Of a DNA stretch of 64,000 nucleotides, positions 31,457 through 42,997 are shown in pieces (positions within the stretch are counted from its first letter, which is position 1; every line of letters begins with the position of its first letter). Source of the DNA: Closterium sp. Naga37s-1 (taxonomy: Eukaryota > Streptophyta > Zygnematophyceae > Desmidiales > Closteriaceae); NCBI GenBank assembly GCA_947471745.1, contig CANJKZ010000010.1, positions 3,459,501 through 3,523,500 of the forward strand, read 5' to 3'. The position numbers were made by a program, and so were the translations under genes. The notes beneath the pieces were generated by a model. The model saw only the letters and a program-made list of their open reading frames with translations. It did no database searches and was not told where the DNA came from.

Positions 31457-33562
31457 CTACTCCTGGCCTGCCACCCACTCCTCCACTTCCTCCCCATCAA
31501 AGCGGCCAGGGGCCCACCACTCCTCCCCATCGTCGCTCCATTCGTCAGCTTCTCCCATCACCTCGTCTGCCTCATCTCCCTCCTCCAGGGATGCCGCCTC
31601 AAGCCCCTCTGCTGCAGCAGCCACCCCATCCGCCTCCCCATCAAGCCCAGGCTCAGCCTCTTCCTCCTCCCCCTCGGTGGCTGCGGGCTCAGGGGCGTTT
31701 GCGAGGTCTTCGTAGAACGGGTTGGGGAGGGGACCATCCTCTGCCTCCTCGAGGACATCCTCGAACACCTCCACCTCGGCATTATCCCGCATGTGAGCGA
31801 GGATCCGATGATCCTCGCTCCCGTCTTCAGCGTTGGAGATGCCGGTGGTGAGGAATGCCTTCCTCACCAACTCCTCTGGCACATCGGCCCACGCCTCTGC
31901 AATCCATTTAAGCAAGGTTTCAGGCGGGGGCTTCTTCATGTTCCCTGTGGGGCAACACATGGGGTGTTGGTTTGCATGTCAGCAGGATCAAACGAGGATG
32001 GCCCATGGCAAGATACAAGGGACAAACCCTCACCTGCACGTGTGGTGAGGCCGATCCCCATCTCCTCGAACCAAGTGCTATAGCGGTGGCAAACCCCGCA
32101 CTTGAAGCTACGGTTGATGGAGACATCGAGCGGCTGCACCAGGGGGGTGCAACCGCCAGGGATTACGACACGCGTCACCTTGAACATCTTCAGCGTCTGG
32201 CCTGTGCCTTTGGTGAGGTGGCCCCTGTACGAGTCCAGGACGAGTAGCGTCTGCTTGCGCCTTCCCTCCTCGTCCTGCAGCGACTTCAAGAACGGGACGA
32301 GCACCTGGGTCGTCCAGTCCTGGATATGGCGCTCATCCATCCAGCCCTTTTCTTGGGCGCGGATGACGACACCTGCGCAAGCAACGATATGCGTTAGTAA
32401 CATTGTGATTAAGATAATGGTGTTGGTAGCGGTACACATCCTACTGGCTCACCTGGTGGCACCACGATCCGTGGCACCGTCTTGCGCTTGAAGATGACGT
32501 ACGGCGGGAGCTTGAGGCCGTCAGCCATCACTGCCAGCATGACAGTGACGCGCTCCTTTTCACACCCCGCCATCCTGACATGCACTGTGCGGGCGCCTTT
32601 CATTTCGAGGATGCGTTCCGCCGGCATCTCTAGGAAGAGAGGTGTCTGGTTAGCATTCACGATCATACTCGTCGGAGACCGATGGAGTACGCGCATCTGG
32701 CGGACGAATTCCCAAAAGGCTTCAACCTTTCCCTTGCAATCTGCGGTACACAACACAAAAGAATAAGTAGGCAATCAAGCAGACATCACTTAGCAATCGT
32801 GATTGCTTCCAACTGTTAAGGCAAGGGGATAACGGTAAGAGATGATTGCTTACTTGCTGTGAGTTTCTGCCCCATCTTGGTCTTCACGCGTTTCGCCAAG
32901 GACCACCGGACGCGAAAGCGAAAGGTCCACCACGCAGACGCGCGGAAATCAGCAGCAGGCTGGCGGTGCTTCATGTACTTCAATGACCACTTACGGAGCA
33001 AGCTCAGCGGAACCGCCAACCCCTTGGCACGGTGCGCAAGGAACTGGTGGTTTACCGCCCTTTCCATCGCGGGCCACTTCGCCTTCCGTCCGCCACCATG
33101 AAGCCGGCGGCAACATCCAGCAGAGACTTCGAGGCGCTCCTTAAGCCTCTTCCACTCGCGGATCTGCTTTGGCTGCACCTTGGCGAGCCTCGCCAAGCCG
33201 CGGATGCTGAGATCTGACTGAGAATCCAGCATGGCCAGCCAGTGAAGCTTCTCCTTAGCGGTAAGCGCGTGCCGGGTCCGCTTGGTCATCCTATGACGAG
33301 GTGAGGGAGGCGCGGCATCCAAGACTCTCTTCTTCATGCCTTGAGGACGACTTGACTGCGGGAAAACTGGGATAACGACTCTAGAAAGCGAGGGGTGTTG
33401 CGGGGGAGAGCCATGGGCACTAACAGTAGGATCACTACTGGATGGTGAAGACGTTGGCACAATGGGCCGAGGTGTAGCTCTAGCATGTGCCGCTCGATAA
33501 GCGGCTGTGGGACGAGGGCGCCTTAAATGTGATATCCCAGAGTCAGGAGAAGTCACCATCAC
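31457..33562 (-). CDS. pogo/Tigger-like (CENP-B fold) DDE transposase gene, four exons
   Basis: Exons on minus: 33562-32854, 32740-32453, 32372-32034, 31944-31457; all introns are GT-AG and exon lengths sum to 1,824 nt (607 residues plus stop). Exon 1 encodes a Pro/Ser-rich head, a CENP-B-type helix-turn-helix (LTAKEKLHWLAMLDS, SIRGLARLAKVQPKQIREWK) and a second DNA-binding segment (WPAMERAVNHQFLAHRAKG). Exons 2-3 hold the DDE nuclease: NANQTPLF where NMDQTP is usual, LLVLDSYRGHLT with the second Asp, and PLVQPLDVSINRSFK with the third. The first Asp is therefore Asn. Exon 4 is acidic. A clean frame plus a lost catalytic residue suggests either an inactive transposase or a domesticated DNA-binding protein. 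Copia element 1 has landed 130 bp upstream of the first ATG. Confidence 0.8.
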
Positions 33563-33692
33563 TATAGATTTTGTAACGCAAATGCTAACGCTCTAAGTAC
33601 TGGCCGTCGCAAGCCTTCAACGACCATCTGCGATACGGGGGAATGCACAAAGAGTCTGCCGAGCAGAAAGCAGCTTCGTGCAGAGATGAAGA

Positions 33693-33823
33693 TGTCAGAT
33701 TTATATGACATAGCTACTGTAGGCTAGAGTGGGGTAGCACATATGGGGTACAGTTTTCTAGGGTTTGCTTCTTGTACCCAACTTTCACTTAGTCATTCTC
33801 ATTCCTGTTTTTCTTGATTCACA
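33693..33823 (+). repeat. 5' LTR of copia 1
   Basis: 131 bp; the same sequence occurs at 41164-41294. Short LTRs of this kind are shared, in diverged form, with two other elements in the window (42869-42997 and 47422-47564), which defines one family. Confidence 0.95.
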
Positions 33824-33929
33824 TGGTATAGAGCGGGTTCCTACATGGGACCGTTCCTTCCTAAGGGCCCACCATAAGAATTTTTTTTTTTAGCTGCCCG
33901 CGCACATTGCGCCCTGCCCTAAATTTTTT

Positions 33930-34970
33930 TTTTAGCGGCCCCTACGCTGCCTCTACGCGGCCCCTACGCCGCCTCCCACGCGCCCCCTCTGCGGCCCCTG
34001 GCGGCGCCCTGACGAGGCCCCTGCCGGCGCCCTATCGCGGCCCCTGACGCGCCCCCCTGGTGGCGCCCTGACGCGGCCCCTGGCGGCGCCTGACGCGGCC
34101 CTGACGCGGCCTGACGCGGCCCCTGGCAGCGCCCTGACGCAGCCCCTGCCGCGGCCCTGATGCGGCCCTGCCGCGGCCCCTGACGCGGCCCTGACGCGGC
34201 CTGCCGCGGCCCCTGCCGCGGCCCTGAAGCGGCCCCTGACGCGGCCCTGACGCGGCCCTGACGCGGCCCTGCCGCGGCCCCTGGCGGCGCCCTGACGCGG
34301 CCCCTGACGCGGCGCCCTGACGCGGCCCCTGCCGCGGCCCTGACGCGGCCCTGCCGCGGCCCCTGACGCGGTCCTGACGCGGCCTGCTGCGGCCCCTGCC
34401 GCGGCCCTGAAGCGGCCCCTGACGCGGCCCTGAAGCGGCTCTGCCGCGGCCCTGACGCGGCCCTGACGCGGCCCCTGACGCGGCCCCTGCCACGGCCCCT
34501 TACGCGGCCCTGACGCGGTCCTGCCGCGGCCCCTGGCGGCGCCCTGACGCGGCCCCTGACGCGGCGCCCTGACGCGACCCTGCCGCGGCCCCTAACGCGG
34601 CCCCTGCCGCGGCCCCTGACGCGGCCCCTGACGCGGCCCCTGTCGCGGCCCCTGACGCGGCCCCGCCTCCTCTCAGCGGCTCCGCCGCCTCCTCTCAGCG
34701 GCCCCGCCGCCTCCTCCCAGCGGCCCCGGACGCCGCCCTCTCAGCGGCCCCGCCGAGCCGCCCAGCAGCCGAGCCGCCGAGCCGCCGAGCCGCCCAGCAG
34801 TCGAGCCGCCCAGCAGCAGAGCCGCCGAGCCGCCCAGCAGCCGAGTCGCTGAGCCGCCCAGCAGCCGAGCCGCCGAGCCGCCCAGCAGCCGAGCCGCCCA
34901 GCAGCCGAGTCGCCGAGCCGCCCTGCAGCCGAGCCGCCCGAGCCGCCCTGTCCGGTAAGAGCAGCGCCTC
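33930..34970 (+). repeat. GC-rich tandem repeats in the copia 1 leader
   Basis: From about 33950 to 34680 the sequence is a run of CCCTGACGCGGC / CCCCTGCCGCGGC units of about 12 bp. From 34730 to 34950 it changes to CCGAGCCGCCCAGCAG units. It lies between the primer site and the gag ATG (35023), has no useful frame on plus, and could form strong RNA structure. Confidence 0.9.
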
Positions 34971-35022
34971 TCTCACAGCACTGCCCTCACCCCACTGTTT
35001 GCACTGCTAGTCTACTACTGTC

Positions 35023-38000
35023 ATGGCTACCCCTAGTGTCCTCGCTTTTGACGCTGAGGGTCGGGCCATTGACTTTGACGTCTGGATAGATGACCTGCAG
35101 CTTTTCTTACAGTGCGATAGGGCAGACGGCCTCTCCCTCTTTGACCTCACTTCTGGTGCCTCTCCTGCTCCCGCCACTGATGCTGACGCAACTGTTCGCT
35201 CCCAGTGGGCCACGCGCGATGCTGCTGCACGTCTTGCTGTGCGTCGCCACCTGCCTACCTCTGAGCGTGCGCACTTTAGCCAGTACAAGAGTGCTCAGAC
35301 CTTGTACGACGCTGTAGTTGCACGCTACTCCTCCCCTGCCACTGCTGCACTGAGCCGCCTCATGCTACCGTACCTCTTCCCTGACCTTGCTGCCTTTCCC
35401 ACAGTCGCTGACCTCATCACGCACCTCCGCACTAGTGACACTCGCTACCGCGCTGCGCTTCCTGCTGAGTTCTGCGCCAAGAACCCCCCCCCCATGTACA
35501 TCACCCTCTACTACATCGTCACCCGTCTCCCTGACTCCCTTCGCGTAGTCAGGGACCACTTCCTCTCGGTTTGTCCCACCACTCTCACCGTTGACCTCCT
35601 CGAGAAGGCCCTCCTAGCAGCAGAAAAGAGCATAGTCGCTGTAGGAGCCTCTCGTGGTGACCCTCGCACCCCCATCTTTGAGGGGTGTTCCCCCTCCCCT
35701 CTTTTGCCCTCTGTTGCCTCTGCTGCTGCGGCCGACCTCGCTGGTTTGGAGTCGGTTGGGGCAGCGTCTACCCCTAGCGGGAGACGCCGCCCTGGCAGGG
35801 GCAAGGGGGGCAGGGGCGCTGGAGGAGCTAGCGGGGGCGGTGGAGGCGGCGGTGGAGGTGGTGGAGGAGGTGGTGGTGGCGGTGGGAGTGGTGGCGGGGG
35901 TGGAGGTGTAGGTGGCGGCAGTGGAGGCGCAGGAGGCAGCGGCGGTGGCGGAGGGAGCGGAGGTGGGGGCGGTGGAGGAGGAGGCGGCGGAGGAGGTGGA
36001 GCTGGTCGGGGTGGCGCTGCGCAGAGGGTCAGCTCCGGTGGTGGTCAGCGCCAGCAGCAGCAGCAGCAGCAGCGCACTCGTGACGTCCCCTCCCCTCAGC
36101 AGCTCCGTGAGTGGTACACTGCACGCCAGAGGGGTGGGGGTGCTGGTCCGTGCACCTACGTCCTGCGCACCGGCGACCGCGCGGGTGAGCAGTGCGGGGG
36201 TGCGCACTCCACCCAGCGCTGCTTTGGCCGCCTCACGGACGCTTGGCGTCACCAGTTTCCTGAGGCCACTGAGATCCCCCGCTGGGGTGAGCTGTCTAGG
36301 GCGGGTGTAGCTGTCTTTGACCTTGACTTTGATGCTATTCTTGCTGCCGTGTATACTGTGACTATTAGTGATGAGGGTGACTGTTACCGGTGTTTTCCGC
36401 CCGACCCGGGCATTGAGACTGCTGCTCTAGGTACTGGTGAGGCTGCTGCTCTAGGTGCTAGCGAGGCTGCTGCTCTAGGTGTGTCTACTCCCTCAGGTGC
36501 TGGTGAGTCTGCTCTCTCAGGTTCTGCGTCGGCTTCGGCCTCCCACACCTTCACACTTGACTCGGGGGCTTCTCGCTCCTTCTTTCGAGACCGCACCACA
36601 CTCACGCCGCTTGGCCGGCCAGTTGCGGTCTCCCTGGCAGACCCCTCTGGGGGTCCTGTCCTTGCTCACTTCTCCACTGTCCTCCCGTGTCCGGCGGCCC
36701 CCTCTGGCACCCTGTCTGGTCTCTACCTCCCCTCGTTCTCTACGAACTTGGTGAGTGGTGCTGACCTACAGGATGCGGGGGTTCACCAGTTCACTCCTGC
36801 GAGTCAGCGGGTGACCCACTGCACGGACGCTCGGACAGGCCGCCACCTGGCCACGTTTACACGTCGGCCAGGGTCGAGCCTGTACACACTGACCACTGCG
36901 TCTCCTCCAGTCCCTGCGTCTGGTCAGGTAGCTGCGTCGGGTCAGGTGTTTGCTGCAGCGTCCAGGTCTGGTCCTGAGTCTGCCCCCTGCTCGTGTCGCC
37001 TCCTGTCTCACGAGACTCTCCTCTGGCACCACCGCCTTGGCCACCCCTCCCTGCTTCGTCTCCGGAGCATGGCCTCCCGTGTCCTTGTCTCTGGTCTTCC
37101 CCGGTCCCTCCCTCCCCTTCCTCCGGGGCCAGGCCCTACCTGCGTCCCCTGTGTCGAGGGACGGCAGCGGGCTACCCCTCACTCCTCCCAGTTTCCTCCG
37201 ACAGAGGCCCCGCTGCAGACGCTTCACATGGACGTGTGGGGCCCGGCCCGCGTCCGTGGACAGGGTCACGAGCGCTACTTCCTGCTGGTGGTTGACGACT
37301 ACTCGCGTTACACCACAGTCTTCCCCTTGCGCAGCAAGGGTGATGTCACTGAGGTGTTGATCGACTGGATCCGCGCAGCTCGTCTCCAGCTCAGGCGGAG
37401 CTTTGGCTCGGACTTTCCTGTTCTGCGTCTGCACTCTGACAGAGGCGGAGAGTTCTCCTCTGGCCTTCTGCGAGCCTACTGTCGTGCACGAGGCATCCGC
37501 CAGACCTTCACGCTTCCGGACTCTCCACAGCAAAATGGGATTGCTGAGCGCCGCATTGGCATGGTCATGGACGTCGCCCGTACGTCCATGATGCATGCGG
37601 CTGCCCCCCATTTTCTGTGGCCGTTTGCGGTTCGGTACGCGGCGCATCAGATCAACCTTCAGCCCAGGGTATCCATGCCGGAGACCTCCCCAGCTTTGCT
37701 GTGGACGGGGAAGGTTGGCGATGCGTCTGCGTTCCGTGTCTGGGGATCTCGGGCGTTTGTCCGCGACTTGTCTGCGGACAAGCTGTCCCCTCGTGCTGCT
37801 CCTTGCGTCTTCCTGGGTTTCCCCCCTGACGCGCCAGGGTGGCAGTTCTACCACCCCACCTCTCGCCGTGTTCTGTCCTCCCAGGACGTCACGTTCGACG
37901 AGTCGGTCCCCTACTACCGCCTCTTCCCCTACCGCACTCCGTCCCTCCCCCCGCCACCGCTCTTCCTTGTACCAGGTCCCCCCCCGGTAGACCCCCTCCC

Positions 38001-40990
38001 CCCTCAGGGTCCTGCCCCTTCAGGTGTGTCCCAGGTAGACGCTGTTGAGCCTGTCGAGGTCGCTGGTGACTCTGGTGCTGCTGAGGGTGCTGAGCCTGGG
38101 GGTGCTGAGCCTGGGGGTGCTGAGCCTGGGGGTGCTGAGTCTGGGGGTACTACGACTGGGGGTGCTGAGCCTGGGGGTACTACGCCTGGAGGTGCTGAGC
38201 CTGGGGGTGCTGCGTCTGGGGGTGCTGAGCCTGGGGGTACTACGCCTGGAGGTGCTGAGCCTGGGGGTGCTACGCCTGGTGGTGCTGTGCCTGGCGGTTC
38301 ACCGGGTGCTCCCTCTCGCCGAGAGCCACTCTCTCCCCAGGAGCTGCGTGAGTGGTTTGCCCGGCGCTGGAGGCGAGCTGCTGGAGCTGCTGGAGCTGGA
38401 GGTGCTGCGGGTACTGGAGGTTCTGTTGCTTCTGAGGGAGCTGGTGCCACGGGTCCCGGAGGTGCTCGTACTGGGAGTTCTGGAGCTGCTGGACCTGCGG
38501 GTACTTCTGGAGCTGGAGTTGCTGCGGGTGTTGGCGCGGAGGCTACTGCTGTCGGTCCTGGAGGCAGTCCTGCTGGGGGTACTACTGGTGCTGCTGGGGG
38601 TTCTGGAGCTGGAGCTGCTACTGGTGCTGGTGCTGCCCCTGCGGGTGCTGGTGCTGTCCCTCCTGTGTCTGGAGTCGCCGCGCGGCCTCGGCCGTACTTC
38701 ATTCCGCTCCTTCAGCAGGTTCTTGGTCTCCCGCCTTCTACTGGTCCTCCTCCTCCCTTAGAGTGTCCACAGCCTGTCCCGTCGCAGTTACAGTTACAGC
38801 CGGCCTCCCCACTGCCTGCTCCGTCTCCCTACACTGGTCCTACTGGAGGTCTTGCTGAGCGTCGTGAGCCTGAGTCTCGCCCTGCGTCGCCTGTCCGTGC
38901 TGCTCGCACTAGTGGTCGCGGTTCGCGTCAGCGTCCTCCTCCTGTCCCTGGCACGCACCGGATGTCTCTGCGTCCGTCCACTGCTCCTCTGCGTGCCCCT
39001 TTGCCTTCTCCTCCTGAGTCTTCTCTTCCTACTCTTGCCGACCCGGAGTCGGACTCTCTTCGCGCTGCCAGTCCTACTGTCACGCGTCTCCTTGCTACGG
39101 TTGTCACTGACCCTTCCTTTGAGTCCACTGCTGCGTCTGCTCTAGTTGCTGAGCTCGTCGACTTTGCTGCTCGCTGTCGCCTAGACTACGTCGCCAGTCT
39201 TGTTGCTGAGTCTGAGTCTGTCTGTCCTCCGTCCGTCGGGGGTGAGTGTGCCCTTGGCACGGACGTCCTTGAGGACAGGCAGGAGGAGTTCCAGTGCTTG
39301 GCCGCTGCTTCACCTCATCTCGTGTCCGTACTGCTTACCCCTGAGGGAGACCCGGATGCACTTGACATCCCGACTCCGCGCTCTTACGCGGAGGCGATAG
39401 AGGGTCCCTACTCCTCTCAGTGGCAGGCAGCTATGGACGCAGAGATGGCTTCCTGGAAGTCCACAGGCACCTACGTTGACGCTGTTCCCCCTCCTGGGGC
39501 GAACATCGTCAGTGGCATGTGGATTTTCAGGGTGAAGCGACCGCCGGGTTCTCCGCCTGTCTTCAAGGCGCGTTACGTGGCTCGTGGCTTCAGTCAGCGG
39601 CAGGGAGTTGACTACTTTCAGACCTTCTCTCCCACCCCGAAGATGACCACTCTTCGAGTACTGCTGCACGTAGCTGCTCACCGTGACTACGAGCTACACT
39701 CTCTTGACTTCAGCACTGCTTTCTTGCAGGGCAGCCTGCACGAGGAGATCTGGCTGCGTCGCCCACCTGGCTTCACTGGGTCTTTTCCTCCTGGCACCCA
39801 GTGGAGCCTACGGCGGCTAGTCTACGGTCTCCGCCAGGCACCGCGTGAGTGGCACGACACACTGAGGACTACACTTGCGGCTCTTGGGTTTGCTCCCTCT
39901 ACTGCCGACCCGTCGCTGTTTCTGCGCACCGACACTTCTTTGCCGCCGTTCTACATCCTCGTGTACGTCGACGACTTGGTCTTTGCCACAGCTGACACTG
40001 CTGGACTAGCCCACGTGAAGTCCGAGCTGCAGAAGAGACACACGTGCACTGACCTGGGTGAACTGCGCAGCTACCTTGGCTTGCAGATCACTCGGGACAG
40101 AGCACGCCGCACCATTACCCTGACTCAGTCACACATGGTGCAGCAGGTCCTTCAGCGCTTCGGCTTCACGTACTCCTCGCCTTAGGCCACTCCTCTGCCT
40201 ACTCGCCACTCGCTCTCAGCTCTGCCTTCGGATGAGTCCGTAGAGTCGAGTGGCCCGTACCCAGAGCTTGTTGGCTGCCTCATGTACCTGATGACCTGCA
40301 CACGACCTGACCTTGCATACCCTCTTAGCATTCTTGCACGCTATGTTGCTCCTGGGAGACACAGACCGGAGCACATGGCTGCAGCGAAGAGGGTGTTGCG
40401 CTACTTGTGCAGTACGTCGGGCATGGGGCTTGTGCTTGGAGGGCAGAGTCCAGTGGTCCTTACTGGGCACGCAGACGCTTCTTGGGCTGACGACCAGGCT
40501 ACGCAGCGGTCGTCGCAGGGTTACACCTTCAGCCTTGGTTCCGGCTCTGTTTCGTGGCGGGCTACTCGCTCGTCTTCTGTTCTCAGCTCCAGTTGTGAGG
40601 CTGAGATCTACGCAGGAGCCATGGCTGCACAGGAGCTTCGCTGGCTCACCTACCTGCTGACTGACCTCGGAGAGTTGCCTCGTTCTCCTCCAGTGCTGTA
40701 CGTAGACAACAAGGCCATGCTGGCCTTGTGTCGGGAGCAGCGACTGGAGCACAGAACGAAGCACATTGCTCTCCGCTACTTTCTTGCTCGTGAGCTGCAG
40801 CAGCGTGGTCAGCTACGTCTTGCGTACGTGGCCTCTGAGGCCAACACTGCTGATATCTTCACCAAGGCACTTGCGCCTTGTGACCATCAGCGCTTCTGTA
40901 CTCAGCTGGGCCTTGTGCCTACCTTGCCTCACTTGCTCACCTCTTTATCTTGCTTGTACTGTTACATATATATATACCTGCTCTTGTTTG
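35023..40990 (+). CDS. gag-pol: Copia 1 gag-pol polyprotein
   Basis: ATG 35023 opens MATPSVLAFDAEGRAIDFDV. Parts: UBN2-like gag (35030-35720); Gly-rich hinge (35800-36010); Cys/His segment (36140-36240); protease LDSGASRSFF (about 36560); pre-integrase LLWHHRLGHPSL and CVPCVEGRQR (37020-37170); integrase with MDVWGP, HSDRGGEF and NGIAERR (37220-37570); an EPGGA-type repeat linker (38090-38300); RT with FKARYVARGFSQRQGVDYF and LVYVDDLVFA (39550-39990); RNase H with TGHADASWADD, SSCEAEIYAG, YVDNKAM and ANTADIFTKAL (40450-40870). The integrase-before-RT order is diagnostic of copia. About one break. Confidence 0.9.
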
Positions 40991-41163
40991 TCTAGCCTTT
41001 TTTATATATATGTGTACTCCTGCTTGTGAACTGGCCTTGTGGCCTTGAACTTGTGCTCGGAATGTGTGGTGACTTTGTGATCCACCCTGAGCTTGTTTTT
41101 TGCTTTGCTTTGCTTGACTGGTCTTGTGACCCCTTGTTCTCCCCCACTTTGCCTATGGGGGTG

Positions 41164-41294
41164 TGTCAGATTTATATGACATAGCTACTGTAGGCTAGAG
41201 TGGGGTAGCACATATGGGGTACAGTTTTCTAGGGTTTGCTTCTTGTACCCAACTTTCACTTAGTCATTCTCATTCCTGTTTTTCTTGATTCACA
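41164..41294 (+). repeat. 3' LTR of copia 1
   Basis: Identical to the 5' LTR by eye. The target duplication GAAGA follows. Confidence 0.95.
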
Positions 41295-41299
41295 GAAGA

Positions 41300-42868
41300 A
41301 ACAGTCAGAGCAGAAGGCATGGTGCGGTTGTGACGTTGACGTGCGCCACCCAAAATCGTGGGGGCCGCTCCAAGGTCTCTCGTGCAGCCCATGCTCGCGA
41401 GTCGTGCATGTTCTAGACCGCTAAGGTTGGAATGCACGATGACAAGGCAAAGAATCTTGCCATGTAACGCTAGATCAATGAGAAGCCACACCCGGATTGA
41501 ATAGTGAAATACGCACATCCGCGGTCCTATCCATGATACAAAAAAATGCTGAAACACCCACAACAGCTAAGCAATCAAATACACTTAATGAAAATATGTC
41601 CGTATAATAAGACCCGGGTACTATACATTTCTAAGCCTTTGATAAGACCCCCCCCCCCCCCCTTTTTCTGAATTTTCCATAAGACCCTAGGGTCTTATGT
41701 CCGGGAGAATACGGTAATAAGCCCCGGAACTCATCATGTGAGGGGGGCATCTAAACGGGGGATCTTGTCAAAAGTTATAATACGATAGCTTGCTTGCTGT
41801 AGTGAGTACCAACCCATTCTAAGGTTGGTACCGAATATGTACCAATACTCATCCTGCTAGTGAACTCATTTTCGCTTGCACATCTTGAGGTGGTATCATC
41901 CGCTAGGTCGTTTCTGGGAACATCGGGAATTGTCGGGGTTCCGCAATAAGTTAGGAAACCACTAGCTGGTGAGTGGTTTTCGACTCCAGACAATTGCCTG
42001 GATTTGGCGGTTGGTTTGCTAGGCTAGTGGCATCTAGCCGCAGATTGGTTTTCGAGTGGGCGAATGACTGCCTGCCAAACCTGTTCAGATGGTCTGGAAA
42101 CGTTCGGCGAACATGGAGAGGACACCTGGCGGAAACACATTGGATGCGGAAAAAAATTCTCTGGTTGCGCACTTTCATTTTGTTGAATGTCCCGACATTG
42201 TCGAGAACATCGAAACCTACACCTAAAAAATGGCAATGCTATCCTACAATCTTGATATGTTTGATCTGTGACAGTACCGCAACAAGATTTATTATTGATA
42301 TCCACACTTGCAGTAAAATTTGCTAGAGTAACAAATGAAGCATTACACTTATTGGCGTAGACAAATGAAGCATTACAATTGTTACTTTGTAAATATACAT
42401 CTAGCAGGAATTTCCCGAAATATATTTACAGCAAGTAATTTGATTCAAAATCTTCAGCAATACAATTGACCCGTGAGAAGCAAAAATAAATACTGATATG
42501 CACAATATTTCAAAAAAATCAAGACAAATAAACGCAACGCAAAACCCAGCCAACAGAACTAGTACTAAACTGCTACTAGTACTAAACTACTTCGAACTAA
42601 ACACTAAACTAGTACAAAAGCATCAACGCGAGCACGGGATTGAGGACCAATTCTAGAGCTGCACGCTGCAGAACATTTAAAGAAATACCAACAGAACAAA
42701 AGTAGAGAATAATGCAGGAAATGGATTGCTTACCAGAGACATGCTAACAACAGCAGAACACCATTAGTAGTCTGCCAACAGCAGAACACCATCTTCGATC
42801 TGCCACATGGAAAAAAACAGATTAACCTGAGACCATCATAAATGGCACGGTGTCTGGAAAGGAGCAAA
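41300..42868. other. AT-rich spacer between copia 1 and copia 2
   Basis: No gene was recognised. It contains a perfect 22-bp palindrome (41678-41699, centred on CCCTAGGG), a 15-base C run (41648-41662) and a 17-bp direct repeat ACAAATGAAGCATTACA (42332 and 42360). AT content rises to the right. Confidence 0.5.
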
Positions 42869-42997
42869 TGTGAAAATAGAACAAGGGATGAATGAACTAG
42901 GAAGCAGATGGGTACCAGTAGGATAGCCTTAAAAGGTTGTACCCCATATTGTCTACCCCACTACAGCCTACACAGACTATGTCATATAAGTTTGACA
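42869..42997 (-). repeat. 3' LTR of copia 2
   Basis: 129 bp, TGTGAAAATAG to TTTGACA on plus. On minus it shares TTATATGACATAG, AGTGGGGTAG and ATATGGGGTACA with the copia 1 LTR. Confidence 0.8.

Larger units (their letters stand above)
33693..41294 (+). mobile_element. Ty1/copia LTR retrotransposon 1 (near-whole, very young)
   Basis: A 7,602-bp element with 131-bp LTRs that appear identical, TGTCAG...TTCACA, flanked by target duplication GAAGA (33688-33692 and 41295-41299). TGGTATAGAGC after the left LTR is an imperfect initiator-Met primer site; GCCTATGGGGGTG before the right LTR is the polypurine tract. A 1.2-kb GC-rich leader precedes one long gag-pol frame: gag with a Gly-rich hinge, protease, integrase, RT and RNase H in copia order. 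It looks whole apart from about one break. LTR identity implies very recent insertion. Confidence 0.95.

Noticed and set aside
34032-34976. Arg/Gly/Ala-rich minus-strand frames in the copia 1 leader
   Set aside because: GC-rich tandem repeats keep frames open; opposite to the element's coding strand.
31140-41714. Terminal inverted repeats for the pogo-like transposon (CCCTATTTTCCC at 31140 and CCGTATTCTCCC on minus at 41714)
   Set aside because: About 15 of 24 positions match but the expected flanking TA duplication is present only on the right, so the evidence is too weak.
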